37,232 bases of DNA, taken from positions 1 to 37,232 of the IMG/VR virus record IMGVR_UViG_3300021960_008373; one strand, 5' to 3'. Source of the DNA: a virus. Of this stretch, positions 1 to 7,425 are shown piece after piece (the stretch's first letter is position 1; each line of letters begins with the position of its first letter). A program made the translations under genes and the position numbers. The notes below the pieces were generated by a model. That model was given only the letters and a program-made list of their open reading frames with translations. It did not search any database and had not been told where the DNA came from.

Positions 1-1
1 A

Positions 2-742
2 GAAGAATACTGTAAAAACTTTCCTCAACCTGCAGCAGTAATTGCTGTGCATAATTTTGGAACTATAGTAGATTGCAAAAAAATAAGAAATATACTTATT
101 AATAGTGGTTTTACAGAGACTAGTATAATTGAAGATGCGGCTCCAGCATTTTATATGGGAGAACCCTATGCTTATACCCCTGGCAGCTCATCTGATGCAG
201 TATGTTATTCCTTCGATTTCACAAAATACCCAGGAACTCTTGGTAGTGGAGGTGCGGTTGCAACTAGATTTGAAGAAGTTTACCGTTCTGTGTCGCTATG
301 TGCTTCTCACGGAAGAGCAAAAAATGGAGAAATAATTACTTATGGTACTAAGTCATATATGGATAATACCTCTTGCGCAGTTCTTTTAAAGGAGATTGAG
401 TTGTTTGAGCGATTTGAGTATCGAAAGAAAAGAGACGTAATTGCTACTTGGTATAAAAACAATCTTCCCTATACAAACGTACCCGGCGATAATTATATAT
501 GGGAGAGATATACGATGGCAGTCTCTCCAGACCGGGTTGAGTCCGTCATAAATTCACTTAATGAAGTAGGGTGTTTAGCAAGAACATTTTTTAAAGAACC
601 GCTTCACCAGTTTGAATGGTTGAACGATAATAAAAAATGGTGCCCAATCACAGAGCAATTTACCGTGTCAACTGTTATGCTACCTTCGCACCACTATATT
701 ACAGATGAAGAATTAGAGAGAATAGCTTCTGCTTTATGTTAG
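2..742 (+). CDS. DegT/DnrJ/EryC1/StrS-family sugar aminotransferase (5' partial)
   Basis: The reading frame is open from base 2, so the gene starts upstream of the window; the GTG at 47 is only an internal valine codon. The visible part matches PLP-dependent sugar aminotransferases: IIEDAAPAF supplies the aspartate that holds the PLP ring nitrogen, and SFDFTKYPGTLGSGGAVAT contains the lysine expected to form the Schiff base, followed by the usual Gly-Gly turn. These enzymes transfer an amino group from glutamate to a keto-sugar nucleotide. With the FdtA-like and RmlB-like genes downstream, a role like FdtB (3-amino-3,6-dideoxyhexose synthesis) is my inference. It overlaps the next gene by 7 bases. 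Family assignment is solid; substrate is not proven. Confidence 0.85.
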   Translation, partial: EEYCKNFPQPAAVIAVHNFGTIVDCKKIRNILINSGFTETSIIEDAAPAFYMGEPYAYTPGSSSDAVCYSFDFTKYPGTLGSGGAVATRFEEVYRSVSLCASHGRAKNGEIITYGTKSYMDNTSCAVLLKEIELFERFEYRKKRDVIATWYKNNLPYTNVPGDNYIWERYTMAVSPDRVESVINSLNEVGCLARTFFKEPLHQFEWLNDNKKWCPITEQFTVSTVMLPSHHYITDEELERIASALC

Positions 743-1560
743 ATATACGTATTTTAGATGTTGTTATACTTTTAAACTGTAACCTTAACTGTAGAGGGTG
801 TAATAATTTTTGTGATCATAATGTATCAGGCAAAAGGTCTATTGAGGATTTAGAACAAGATTTTATAAACTGGAAAGATAAAATTAATCCCGCAAGACTT
901 CAAATTATGGGAGGAGAGGCTTTTTTACATAAAGATTTAGAAAAAATTATACGATCAGCAAGACAGAACTTCCCTGATACAGATTTAAGACTTTTTACTA
1001 ATGGTCTTTTACTAGAAAAACATATTGAGATAAAAGAAGTTCTAAAAGAGACTGATTGTATGCTAACGATTAGTATACATTCTAACGAAAAAGAATATCT
1101 TAAAAAGTTATCTACTAGTGTTCATAAATTTTTTGGTAATATTTCTAAAGCTAGTCAAAAATCTATAGTTTCTTACGGGTCTATGTATACAAATGATTCT
1201 GTAAAAATAGAATTTAGAAATATGGCAAATCACTGGTATCAAACTTACCAAAACGGAGTTATCCCTTTTACAGACAATAACCCTAAAAAGTCTTGGGAGT
1301 CTTGCTACTTTAAGTACTGCACACAACTATATGAAGGTAAACTTTGGAAGTGCTCTCAAATAGCATATCTAGAACCTTTAATGAAAAAAATTAATAATAC
1401 AAAAGAATGGGATAAATATAGAAATATTTATAACCCTTTGAATTATACAGACGGTGAAGATAAATTTTTAGATTTTGAACAAAGATTAAAAAAAGAAGAA
1501 ACTATATGCAATATGTGTCCAGCAAATCCAGAAATATTGGAAAGTAAAAGTGTCTGGTAA
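736..1560 (+). CDS. Radical SAM protein 1
   Basis: The 274-residue protein has the radical SAM signature CX3CX2C at C15, C19 and C22, and a GGEA motif (residues 59-62) where the family usually has GGEP. This binds a 4Fe-4S cluster that cleaves S-adenosylmethionine to a radical. The C-terminal third holds further cysteines (CYFKYC, KC, CNMC), suggesting a SPASM/twitch-like auxiliary cluster. It is translationally coupled to the aminotransferase (ATG inside its last codons) and overlaps the next gene by 11 bases. The substrate is unknown; position among sugar genes suggests sugar or peptide modification, but nothing in the sequence decides between them. Confidence 0.85.
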   Translation: MLDIRILDVVILLNCNLNCRGCNNFCDHNVSGKRSIEDLEQDFINWKDKINPARLQIMGGEAFLHKDLEKIIRSARQNFPDTDLRLFTNGLLLEKHIEIKEVLKETDCMLTISIHSNEKEYLKKLSTSVHKFFGNISKASQKSIVSYGSMYTNDSVKIEFRNMANHWYQTYQNGVIPFTDNNPKKSWESCYFKYCTQLYEGKLWKCSQIAYLEPLMKKINNTKEWDKYRNIYNPLNYTDGEDKFLDFEQRLKKEETICNMCPANPEILESKSVW

Positions 1561-2515
1561 AACAATAATAGGTATAAAAAAAGATGGTACAATAGAAGAA
1601 TTTTATCCTCAAGAGCTTCGTGCATCTAAATTAAATGCTTGGAAAGGCTGGAAGTGTTCTGTAGGACAGTATAATATAGCTATAGCAGAAAACGGAGATA
1701 TGAAAGGAGGAGATTGTGGTATAGGAGGTTATTTAGGTAATATATACAAAGAATTTAGAATACCTACAGAATGGCATACTTGTACTGTAGATTATTGTTC
1801 TTGTTTTTTTGATATAGGAGTACCTAAAATATCACAAGACCCCAATTCTGAGTATAAAGAATTTAGGGCTAAAGAAGTAGGCTTAAAATTTGAATGGTTT
1901 TTGTCGGCAAAATGTAACTATGCTTGTGAATATTGTCCCGATACGATTCATAATAACTTACCTCACAAAAATACTTCAAAACAAGTTTTTATAGGATTAG
2001 ATAATTTATTTGACAAACTTGGAGGAAAGACGTTTACTATGAGTCTTTGGGGAGGAGAGCCAACTATGTTTCCTGATTACATAGAAATATGTAAAAAAAT
2101 TAATGATTATGGAGCTAGAGTATTTACAACAACTAACGGAAGCAGAAGTGAAAAATATTTGTCAGAACTAATTCACCATAGTTGTTTATCAATATCAGTC
2201 CATCAAGATTCATACGATCAAGATAGAATGATAAATAACGTAAGAGCAATTGTTGAAGAAATTAATAAAAACAACTTACAAAATTGGATAATGGTAAGAT
2301 GTATGGTTAAACCAGGAAGTCTTGATCACTGGAGGAATTTTATACAAAGACTTCAAAATGAAATACCGAACTTTACTAAAACATCAAAATTAACACTAAA
2401 TACATTAGTAGGGTTGTTGCCTGATAAAACAGATTGGACAGAAGATTTGATGGAAGGTTATACAGAAAAAGAGCTTCAATTGTTAAAAAAATTTGGTAGA
2501 TTAACCGATGTATAA
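1550..2515 (+). CDS. Radical SAM protein 2, with N-terminal SPASM-like cysteines
   Basis: The 321-residue protein starts at a GTG inside the end of the previous gene. The radical SAM core is displaced to the middle: CX3CX2C at C122, C126 and C129, GGEP at 168-171. The first 120 residues carry five cysteines (C36, C56, C78, C83, C85) in a pattern like a SPASM auxiliary-cluster domain, including a GYLGNIYKEF stretch typical of such domains. SPASM domains normally follow the core, so the order here is inverted relative to radical SAM protein 3 next door. Function unknown; likely works with its two radical SAM neighbours, with which it overlaps by 11 and 8 bases. Confidence 0.85.
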   Translation: MSGKTIIGIKKDGTIEEFYPQELRASKLNAWKGWKCSVGQYNIAIAENGDMKGGDCGIGGYLGNIYKEFRIPTEWHTCTVDYCSCFFDIGVPKISQDPNSEYKEFRAKEVGLKFEWFLSAKCNYACEYCPDTIHNNLPHKNTSKQVFIGLDNLFDKLGGKTFTMSLWGGEPTMFPDYIEICKKINDYGARVFTTTNGSRSEKYLSELIHHSCLSISVHQDSYDQDRMINNVRAIVEEINKNNLQNWIMVRCMVKPGSLDHWRNFIQRLQNEIPNFTKTSKLTLNTLVGLLPDKTDWTEDLMEGYTEKELQLLKKFGRLTDV

Positions 2516-3416
2516 AATTACTCCTACACTTTCTGATGTTATAAATATAAATTGGATGTTAACCTTTTTTTGTAACTATGACTGTAATTACTGTAGTTCA
2601 CATGATAATACTTGGAAAAATTATAGTTTTGAAGAAATGAAACTTGCTTTTAATAAGTTGAATAATGTTTTGACCCACATTGGAAAAGATAAAACTCCAA
2701 ACATTTGGTTTACAGGAGGAGAACCTACACAAATAGAATGGTTTGAAGAGTTCTTAGTATATATTAAAAAATCTAATCCAAAAATAGAATTAAATCTAAC
2801 AACAAATGGAAGTAAACCTTATAAATATTACTATAACTTACATGATAATTATATGAACAATATTACTTATAGTTTACATTTTGATTGGGTTAATTATAAA
2901 AATTTCATAACTAAAATATATAAGTTAGCCGAGTTCTTTAAAAATAAAGTTAGCGTGTCTATCATGTACGAAAAAAGACATTCTATACTTGCAGAAAAAA
3001 CAATGAAATTTTGTCAAGATACTCAAATAAATGCTAGAATAATAACAGTAAGAACTAGTGGACGAGAAAAAAGTTTTTATTACAATCATAGTAATAGTGA
3101 AGTAAATTTTATAAAAGAAAATGATGATAATTTAAATGACATACTGGTAGATGATAAAGAATACTCATCAGATAAATTACTTTCCGACATGGTAATTGAT
3201 AACCTAGATTTTAATAACTGGAAGTGTTGGGTAGGGACAGATTGTTTATATGTCGATAAGAATTTAAATTTAAAGTCTAGTTTCTGTGGTATAAAAAACT
3301 ATGGAAATTTATTAACAGAAAACCCTGATTATGTGTGGAATAATAACCCTGTTATTTGTGACGGAAGATTTTGTGGATGTGTCACAGATGTAAGGGCAAG
3401 AAAAGAAAAAATATGA
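2508..3416 (+). CDS. Radical SAM protein 3, with C-terminal SPASM-like domain
   Basis: The 302-residue protein has CX3CX2C at C22, C26 and C29 and GGEPT at 70-74, both at the usual places of a radical SAM TIM barrel. The last 70 residues hold a SPASM-like set of cysteines (CWVGTDC, SFCGIKNYGNLL, CDGRFCGC). The order is core then auxiliary domain, the normal one. It overlaps radical SAM protein 2 by 8 bases and the epimerase start by 4 (ATGA), so all four are probably translated as a unit. Substrate unknown. Confidence 0.87.
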   Translation: MYKITPTLSDVININWMLTFFCNYDCNYCSSHDNTWKNYSFEEMKLAFNKLNNVLTHIGKDKTPNIWFTGGEPTQIEWFEEFLVYIKKSNPKIELNLTTNGSKPYKYYYNLHDNYMNNITYSLHFDWVNYKNFITKIYKLAEFFKNKVSVSIMYEKRHSILAEKTMKFCQDTQINARIITVRTSGREKSFYYNHSNSEVNFIKENDDNLNDILVDDKEYSSDKLLSDMVIDNLDFNNWKCWVGTDCLYVDKNLNLKSSFCGIKNYGNLLTENPDYVWNNNPVICDGRFCGCVTDVRARKEKI

Positions 3417-4360
3417 AAATATTAATTACAGGAGGGCAAGGTTTTATAGGAGCAGCTATAGCAGGTGTTCTGCAAGTGGAGCACTCAATTACTATTATGG
3501 ATAACTGGTCTGAAAGCTATCCTGGGTATGCAGCTATACATAGAGGTAAAGACGGACTAAAACAAGCCTCCGCCTTAGAAATAAAACATAGAAAACAAGC
3601 TTCAATTTATAGAGAAGAGTTGATAAAAGGAATCCCTATTGTTAAAGGATGGACTTGGCAAAAAGAATTAGAAACAATAGATGAGCCAGATTTAATTATT
3701 AATTGCGGAAGTTTATCTGAGGCAATACTTTCTCAATATTTAAAAGACTTTACTTATTGTTCTATAGTAAAAGGAATTGAAAATATTAAAAAAACCTTCA
3801 AATGCCCTGTACTACATTTTTCAAGTTCTATGTCTTATGGATCATGGGAAGGAGCTATAAAAGAAGACGGAGAGCAAAACCCTGTAGACTGGTACGGATC
3901 ATGCAAAAAAGATAGTGAAACTTTTATAGATCAAAATGATATTATAGTACGGCCCATGCATGTATATGGTTTTGGGGATGGTAAGTTTCCAATGCCCATG
4001 AACATTGAAAGACAATACCAAAATGGCCGCCCTGTTACTGTAGAAGAAGCAGATTGTATTTATATTAAGGACCTTACCGTAGTAATTAAAAAAATAGTTG
4101 ATAAATGGATTCCAGGAGTGTATAATTTAAGTTCTGGATATTTACGGTCTAAAGACATAATCAAAGAAGAATCAAAAAACATTCTTGGTTTTGAAATAGA
4201 AACAATCAATAAATCTGGGCCTACAGGCAAAAATAGAGGAACATTAGATTCTTCTAAATTAGCACAAGTTTATAACTGGAATTCTCAATATAAAAATTAT
4301 AAGGAGACAATCATAGATTACTTTAATGAGTATAGGATACGAAATGAAAATAATAGTTAG
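3413..4360 (+). CDS. NAD-dependent epimerase/dehydratase (extended SDR)
   Basis: I chose the ATG at 3413 (ATGA overlap with the previous stop) because MKILITGGQGFIG begins the Rossmann fold directly; an upstream in-frame ATG at 3371 would add 14 residues of no clear value. GGQGFIG is the glycine-rich NAD-binding motif, and WYGSCK supplies the catalytic Tyr-xxx-Lys of SDR enzymes, with the SSSMSYG stretch holding the third catalytic position. Length (315 residues) fits sugar-nucleotide epimerases/dehydratases. Target sugar unknown. It follows the radical SAM trio without a gap and its end overlaps the bS21 gene by 17 bases. Confidence 0.85.
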   Translation: MKILITGGQGFIGAAIAGVLQVEHSITIMDNWSESYPGYAAIHRGKDGLKQASALEIKHRKQASIYREELIKGIPIVKGWTWQKELETIDEPDLIINCGSLSEAILSQYLKDFTYCSIVKGIENIKKTFKCPVLHFSSSMSYGSWEGAIKEDGEQNPVDWYGSCKKDSETFIDQNDIIVRPMHVYGFGDGKFPMPMNIERQYQNGRPVTVEEADCIYIKDLTVVIKKIVDKWIPGVYNLSSGYLRSKDIIKEESKNILGFEIETINKSGPTGKNRGTLDSSKLAQVYNWNSQYKNYKETIIDYFNEYRIRNENNS

Positions 4361-4673
4361 AAATAACGACCCGCTAAAAGCTTTTAAACTTCTTAATAGA
4401 AAATTACATCAAGATAATGTTTTTATTGACTTAAAAGAGCGACAGTTTTATAAAACTAAAGGTGAAAAACGCAGAGAGAAGAGGAAAAGAGCAGTAGCGA
4501 GGCAAAAAAAAGAACAAGCCAAAAGAGAGCTTATTTTACAAAAATTAGAAAACCAAGTAATACGAGGGAATAATGGTAGAAGAAACAACAACAGAAAACC
4601 AAATACAAATCGAGTGGGTTCCTCTAACTCAAGCAGGAATACTCAAGGTAAAGCTCCCAGAGCAAACAGTTAG
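4344..4673 (+). CDS. rpsU: Ribosomal protein bS21 homologue with a basic C-terminal tail
   Basis: From the ATG at 4344, residues 1-55 follow the bS21 pattern: a short strand (MKIIVRNNDPLKAFKLL), then KLHQDNVFIDLKERQFYKTKGEKRREKRKRA, matching the conserved REFYEKPxxxRKRKK region. An upstream in-frame ATG at 4326 adds six residues and is less likely. bS21 sits on the 30S platform next to the anti-Shine-Dalgarno end of 16S rRNA and affects initiation; phage copies are known in some marine and very large phages and are thought to bias host ribosomes. The last 50 residues are an Arg/Asn-rich, probably disordered tail, longer than a usual bS21, and overlap the next gene in another frame for 101 bases. 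Confidence 0.85.
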   Translation: MKIIVRNNDPLKAFKLLNRKLHQDNVFIDLKERQFYKTKGEKRREKRKRAVARQKKEQAKRELILQKLENQVIRGNNGRRNNNRKPNTNRVGSSNSSRNTQGKAPRANS

Positions 4674-5265
4674 TTTTTTAACGGAACTTACTGATTTAAT
4701 TTTAGCAGACGATCCTGAACTAGAAGGACTGGCCTATGACGATAGATTAGCTGGTCAAATTAAGTTAGGTAAACAAAGAGAGATACCTCTCACAGAAGAA
4801 ACAAAAAAGTCTAAGGCAATGTCTACTTTTTTAACTTTTTCTTCTAATATTTGTTTAGAGTGGATGACTGGGTATAAACACTACAATCCAAAAGCACACG
4901 CATTTTGGAATGACACAATAAGTGTAGATATTTATGAGTTTTGGGTAAACGAACAAAGAGAAGGAGATTATAATCCTTTACACAATCATTGCCAGCCTTT
5001 TGCGGCTTTGAGTTCAATAATTTATTTAAAAGTTCCAGATCAAATTACTAATAATCCATATCCAAACAGTGATGACGGTAGAATTAAATTTCTCTGGTCC
5101 GATAGAGGAAGTCCTCATATGTTAGAATTTCCTGGTATGTTATCACTAACCCCAGAAGTAGGAGACTATTATGTTTTTCCTGCTTGGCTAAATCACGAAG
5201 TACCCCCATTTAGGGGAGAGGGAGAAAGACGCTCTCTAAGTTGGAACGCAAAGCTCTGGGTTTAA
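4573..5265 (+). CDS. 2OG-Fe(II) oxygenase (2OG-FeII_Oxy_5-like)
   Basis: The 230-residue protein has the jelly-roll motifs of this oxygenase family: WVNEQREGDYNPLHNH (iron ligands H137 and/or H139), a YLKVPDQ strand, VFPAWLNHEV (distal ligand H208) and GEGERRSLSWN (arginine for 2-oxoglutarate). Such enzymes hydroxylate a substrate using O2, 2-oxoglutarate and iron. Its start, with the SD-like GAGGG at 4564-4568, lies 101 bases inside the bS21 gene, so the two are coupled. The substrate is unknown. Phages often carry such genes near tail or glycan genes; a ribosomal substrate is possible in view of the overlap but is speculation. Confidence 0.82.
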   Translation: MVEETTTENQIQIEWVPLTQAGILKVKLPEQTVSFLTELTDLILADDPELEGLAYDDRLAGQIKLGKQREIPLTEETKKSKAMSTFLTFSSNICLEWMTGYKHYNPKAHAFWNDTISVDIYEFWVNEQREGDYNPLHNHCQPFAALSSIIYLKVPDQITNNPYPNSDDGRIKFLWSDRGSPHMLEFPGMLSLTPEVGDYYVFPAWLNHEVPPFRGEGERRSLSWNAKLWV

Positions 5266-5283
5266 AATAAATCTTCTCTAATG

Positions 5284-5324
5284 CTCCTTTCAATGATATA
5301 CTAATGGTATAAATTTGAAAGGAG
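5284..5324 (+). promoter_or_regulatory. SD-sequestering hairpin with embedded -10 box
   Basis: CTCCTTTCAA (5284-5293) and TTGAAAGGAG (5315-5324) are perfect 10-base complements; an inner stem TATAC/GTATA (5297-5301 with 5307-5311) closes a 5-base loop. The right arm contains the AAAGGAG ribosome-binding site of the gene at 5331, so RNA read through from upstream would hide it. Inside lie TATACT (5297-5302) and TGGTATAAAT (5306-5315), which resemble a sigma70 -10 or a T4-type late promoter; transcripts started there would lack the left arm and leave the site free. T4 gene e is controlled in this way. The structure is seen directly; its role is inferred. Confidence 0.6.
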
Positions 5325-5330
5325 TTTTTT

Positions 5331-5585
5331 ATGAAAGCGTATAAAGGTTATTTTAAAAAGAAGAACGGTGATAAAAGAGAAATGGTATTCTCTAGAATCA
5401 AAGATTTACCTAACGGTTTTGTTGCTGCCCGTATTGTCGGAGCAGGATCAGAAAAAACATACCCAGAAGGTATGGAACTTGTATGGGACTTAGAGGCAGA
5501 TGATTTTAGAATCTTTAATTATAAAACTGCTGATAGTGATATACAAGAACTAGATGTAGACGGAAGCTATTACCTAAAATTTTAA
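5331..5585 (+). CDS. Small conserved-looking protein of unknown function
   Basis: The protein has 84 residues and starts after a strong AAAGGAG site 6 bases upstream. It is charged, with no membrane segment or cysteine, and looks like a compact beta-rich fold (KAYKGYFKKKNGDKREMVF...). I do not recognise a family. It is the first gene after the dense radical SAM/bS21 operon and has its own hairpin-promoter region, so it may be expressed at a different time and at a high level. It ends about 20 bases before purS. Confidence 0.75.
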   Translation: MKAYKGYFKKKNGDKREMVFSRIKDLPNGFVAARIVGAGSEKTYPEGMELVWDLEADDFRIFNYKTADSDIQELDVDGSYYLKF

Positions 5586-5606
5586 AAATTAAAAAAGGGG
5601 TTGACA

Positions 5607-5840
5607 GTGACCGAAAAATCATATATTATAACTATAATGCTTAAACGTGGAATACTGGATAACGCAGGTAAAGCTACTACTAAAGCATTAAATAGTTTAG
5701 GTTTTAAAGAAGTTTTGGATGTTCGTATAGGTAAGACTATTACCCTAAAAACAGCCCAAGACCCAGAACGAATAGCCAAAGCATTAGTTAATGATGTTAT
5801 GGAAGATTACCAAATAGAGTGTCTTGATGACGCGGACTGA
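5607..5840 (+). CDS. purS: PurS subunit of phosphoribosylformylglycinamidine synthase
   Basis: The sequence IITIMLKRGILDNAGKATTKALNSLGF followed by VLDVRIGKTITL matches the small PurS family closely, and the length (77-79 residues) is normal. PurS bridges PurL and PurQ in the ATP-dependent amidation of FGAR in purine synthesis. I prefer the GTG at 5607 because AAGGGG (5595-5600) is then 6 bases away; the in-frame TTG at 5601 would touch the site. No purL or purQ is seen here, so it probably works with host subunits. Cyanophages are known to carry purS. The stop codon abuts the tmRNA acceptor piece. Confidence 0.88.
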   Translation: MTEKSYIITIMLKRGILDNAGKATTKALNSLGFKEVLDVRIGKTITLKTAQDPERIAKALVNDVMEDYQIECLDDAD

Positions 5841-6083
5841 AAACTGAACTGGACCGGGGGGCAGTACCCCGCGCCTCCACCAATATATAGAGTTTCATAT
5901 GGGGGCGAACTAGGATCGACAGGCAGATAATAGGAAAGTCGAGAGACAGGTGTGCAAACGACCTTAACCGTAAGAAAACAACTAAATGCAAACGACAATT
6001 TCGTAGCATCTGAGGAGTATGCACTAGCTGCATAATCTTTCTGGGGTTCGGTAGGTTCCTAGCAACAGAATACCTACTATTTT
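5841..6083 (+). ncRNA. ssrA: Circularly permuted (two-piece) tmRNA
   Basis: The acceptor piece comes first: a T-arm-like CGGGG/CCCCG stem (about 5856-5871) runs into CGCCTCC (5872-5878), then A and an encoded CCA (5880-5882). An 18-base spacer (5883-5900) leads to GGGGGCG (5901-5907), the 5' end of a normal tmRNA. The two 7-base strands pair with a G.U at position 3, the alanine identity element. The tag frame starts at GCA 5988 and reads ANDNFVASEEYALAA then TAA (6033-6035), ending in the ALAA protease signal. This order is the permuted form found in Alphaproteobacteria. Outer ends are approximate. A GTAGGT/ACCTAC stem (6051-6077) near the 3' end may be the last helix or a terminator. Confidence 0.93.
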
Positions 6084-6092
6084 GAGGGGTAA

Positions 6093-6488
6093 ATGTTACA
6101 CAAAATTTTAAAATTTCCTACTGTATCTGATGACAGAGGGAACCTAACTTATATCAATAATCTTGAACAAATTCCTTTTGAAATTAAAAGAATATTTACT
6201 GTTGATAGCGTCCCTGCCGGGTCTGTCAGAGGCGGTCACGCACATCACCAGCTTCAAGAAGTATTAATTCCAATTTATGGAAGATTTATCGCTTATTTAT
6301 CAGACGGAAAAACATCAGAAGAAGTAGAGATGGTTAATCCTAGAACTGGTTTATTATTATATCCCCATATTTGGAGAGAAATAAAAGGATATACAAAAGG
6401 AGCAATTTGTCTATCTCTTTGCTCTATGACTTTTGACGAGTCTGACTATATTCACACATGGGAAGAATTTAAAAAAATATATGTCTAA
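6093..6488 (+). CDS. FdtA/QdtA-like dTDP-4-keto-6-deoxyhexose 3,4-ketoisomerase (cupin)
   Basis: The 131-residue cupin has the family's opening (FPTVSDDRGNLTYINN, then PFEIKRIFTVDSVPAGSVRGGHAHHQLQE), with the conserved His cluster after RGGHAH used in isomerisation, and ends with a typical TFDESDYIHTWEEF. The enzyme moves the keto group of dTDP-4-keto-6-deoxyglucose from C4 to C3, preparing it for transamination. A GAGGGG site lies at 6084-6089. The gene directly follows the tmRNA and overlaps the 4,6-dehydratase gene by 8 bases. FdtA and QdtA differ in product stereochemistry, which I cannot read from sequence alone. Confidence 0.88.
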   Translation: MLHKILKFPTVSDDRGNLTYINNLEQIPFEIKRIFTVDSVPAGSVRGGHAHHQLQEVLIPIYGRFIAYLSDGKTSEEVEMVNPRTGLLLYPHIWREIKGYTKGAICLSLCSMTFDESDYIHTWEEFKKIYV

Positions 6489-7425
6489 AACTGTATTAGT
6501 AACTGGGGGATTAGGATTTATTGGTAAACATTTTGTAAGTGAGCTGTTATATAAAGGTCATAACGTAATTAATGTTGACTGTTACACTTATGCAGCAGAT
6601 AGACATGCTTCAAAATTATTTAAACAAAAGCCAAACTATATAGAATCAAGAGAATATATTCACAATTTAGGATATTTACCTATATGTGACTATGTAGTAC
6701 ATTTTGCAGCTGAGTCCCATGTAGATAATTCTATTGCTGATAGCTCTAAATTTATTCATAGTAATATTACGGGTACGCACCATCTGTTAGAATTATTAAG
6801 ACGTATGCCAGAAAGTCATCGTCCCCATTTAATTCATATTAGCACAGATGAAGTATATGGAGATTCTGAGCCTGATCAACAGTTTCTAGAGACTGATATA
6901 TTAAACCCATCAAGCCCCTATTCAGCCTCAAAAGCTGCTGCAGAACACTTAGTTACCTCTTATGCTAGAACATATGGCATATCTTACAATATAGTAAGAA
7001 TGACAAATTGTTTTGGCAATGATCAATACCCAGAAAAACTTATTCCAACTATCTGTTTAAATATTAAAAAAGATAAACCTATTCCTATTCATGGAACTGG
7101 GGAGTATATAAGAACTTGGTTATGGGTAGAAGACGCTGTAAAAGCAATCATAGCAGTAATAAATTCAGCAACTCCTTATGAAACATATAATGTTTCAGGG
7201 GATTGGAGGTTTTCTGTTATGGATATTGTAAAGTTTTTCATAGACGTTGCTGGAAAAGGCGAAACTAAAAGAGTTAAAAATAGACTAGGACAAGATTTAG
7301 ATTATCATATTAACGACGATAAAATCAGAAAAGAAGTGGGTTGGGCGCCTACAAAAGGCCCCGCTGAATTAGCTTCTATAATTTATAATAATTTTAATCC
7401 GCAAAGGTTTATAACAAAAGGATGA
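6481..7425 (+). CDS. rmlB: dTDP-glucose 4,6-dehydratase (RmlB-like)
   Basis: I start it at ATG 6481 (MSKTVLVTGGLGFIG), 8 bases inside the previous gene. The 314-residue protein has the NAD-binding TGGLGFIG, HFAAESHVDNSI, HISTDEVYGD with the catalytic Asp-Glu pair of 4,6-dehydratases, and SPYSASKAAAEH with the Tyr-xxx-Lys. These features separate RmlB from ordinary epimerases. It makes dTDP-4-keto-6-deoxyglucose, the substrate of the FdtA-like enzyme encoded just before it. It overlaps the next gene by 4 bases (ATGA). Confidence 0.9.
   Translation: MSKTVLVTGGLGFIGKHFVSELLYKGHNVINVDCYTYAADRHASKLFKQKPNYIESREYIHNLGYLPICDYVVHFAAESHVDNSIADSSKFIHSNITGTHHLLELLRRMPESHRPHLIHISTDEVYGDSEPDQQFLETDILNPSSPYSASKAAAEHLVTSYARTYGISYNIVRMTNCFGNDQYPEKLIPTICLNIKKDKPIPIHGTGEYIRTWLWVEDAVKAIIAVINSATPYETYNVSGDWRFSVMDIVKFFIDVAGKGETKRVKNRLGQDLDYHINDDKIRKEVGWAPTKGPAELASIIYNNFNPQRFITKG

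Noticed and set aside
5797-6033. Reverse-strand open frames across the tmRNA
   Set aside because: The tmRNA structure and tag explain this region; no other gene in the window is on the reverse strand.
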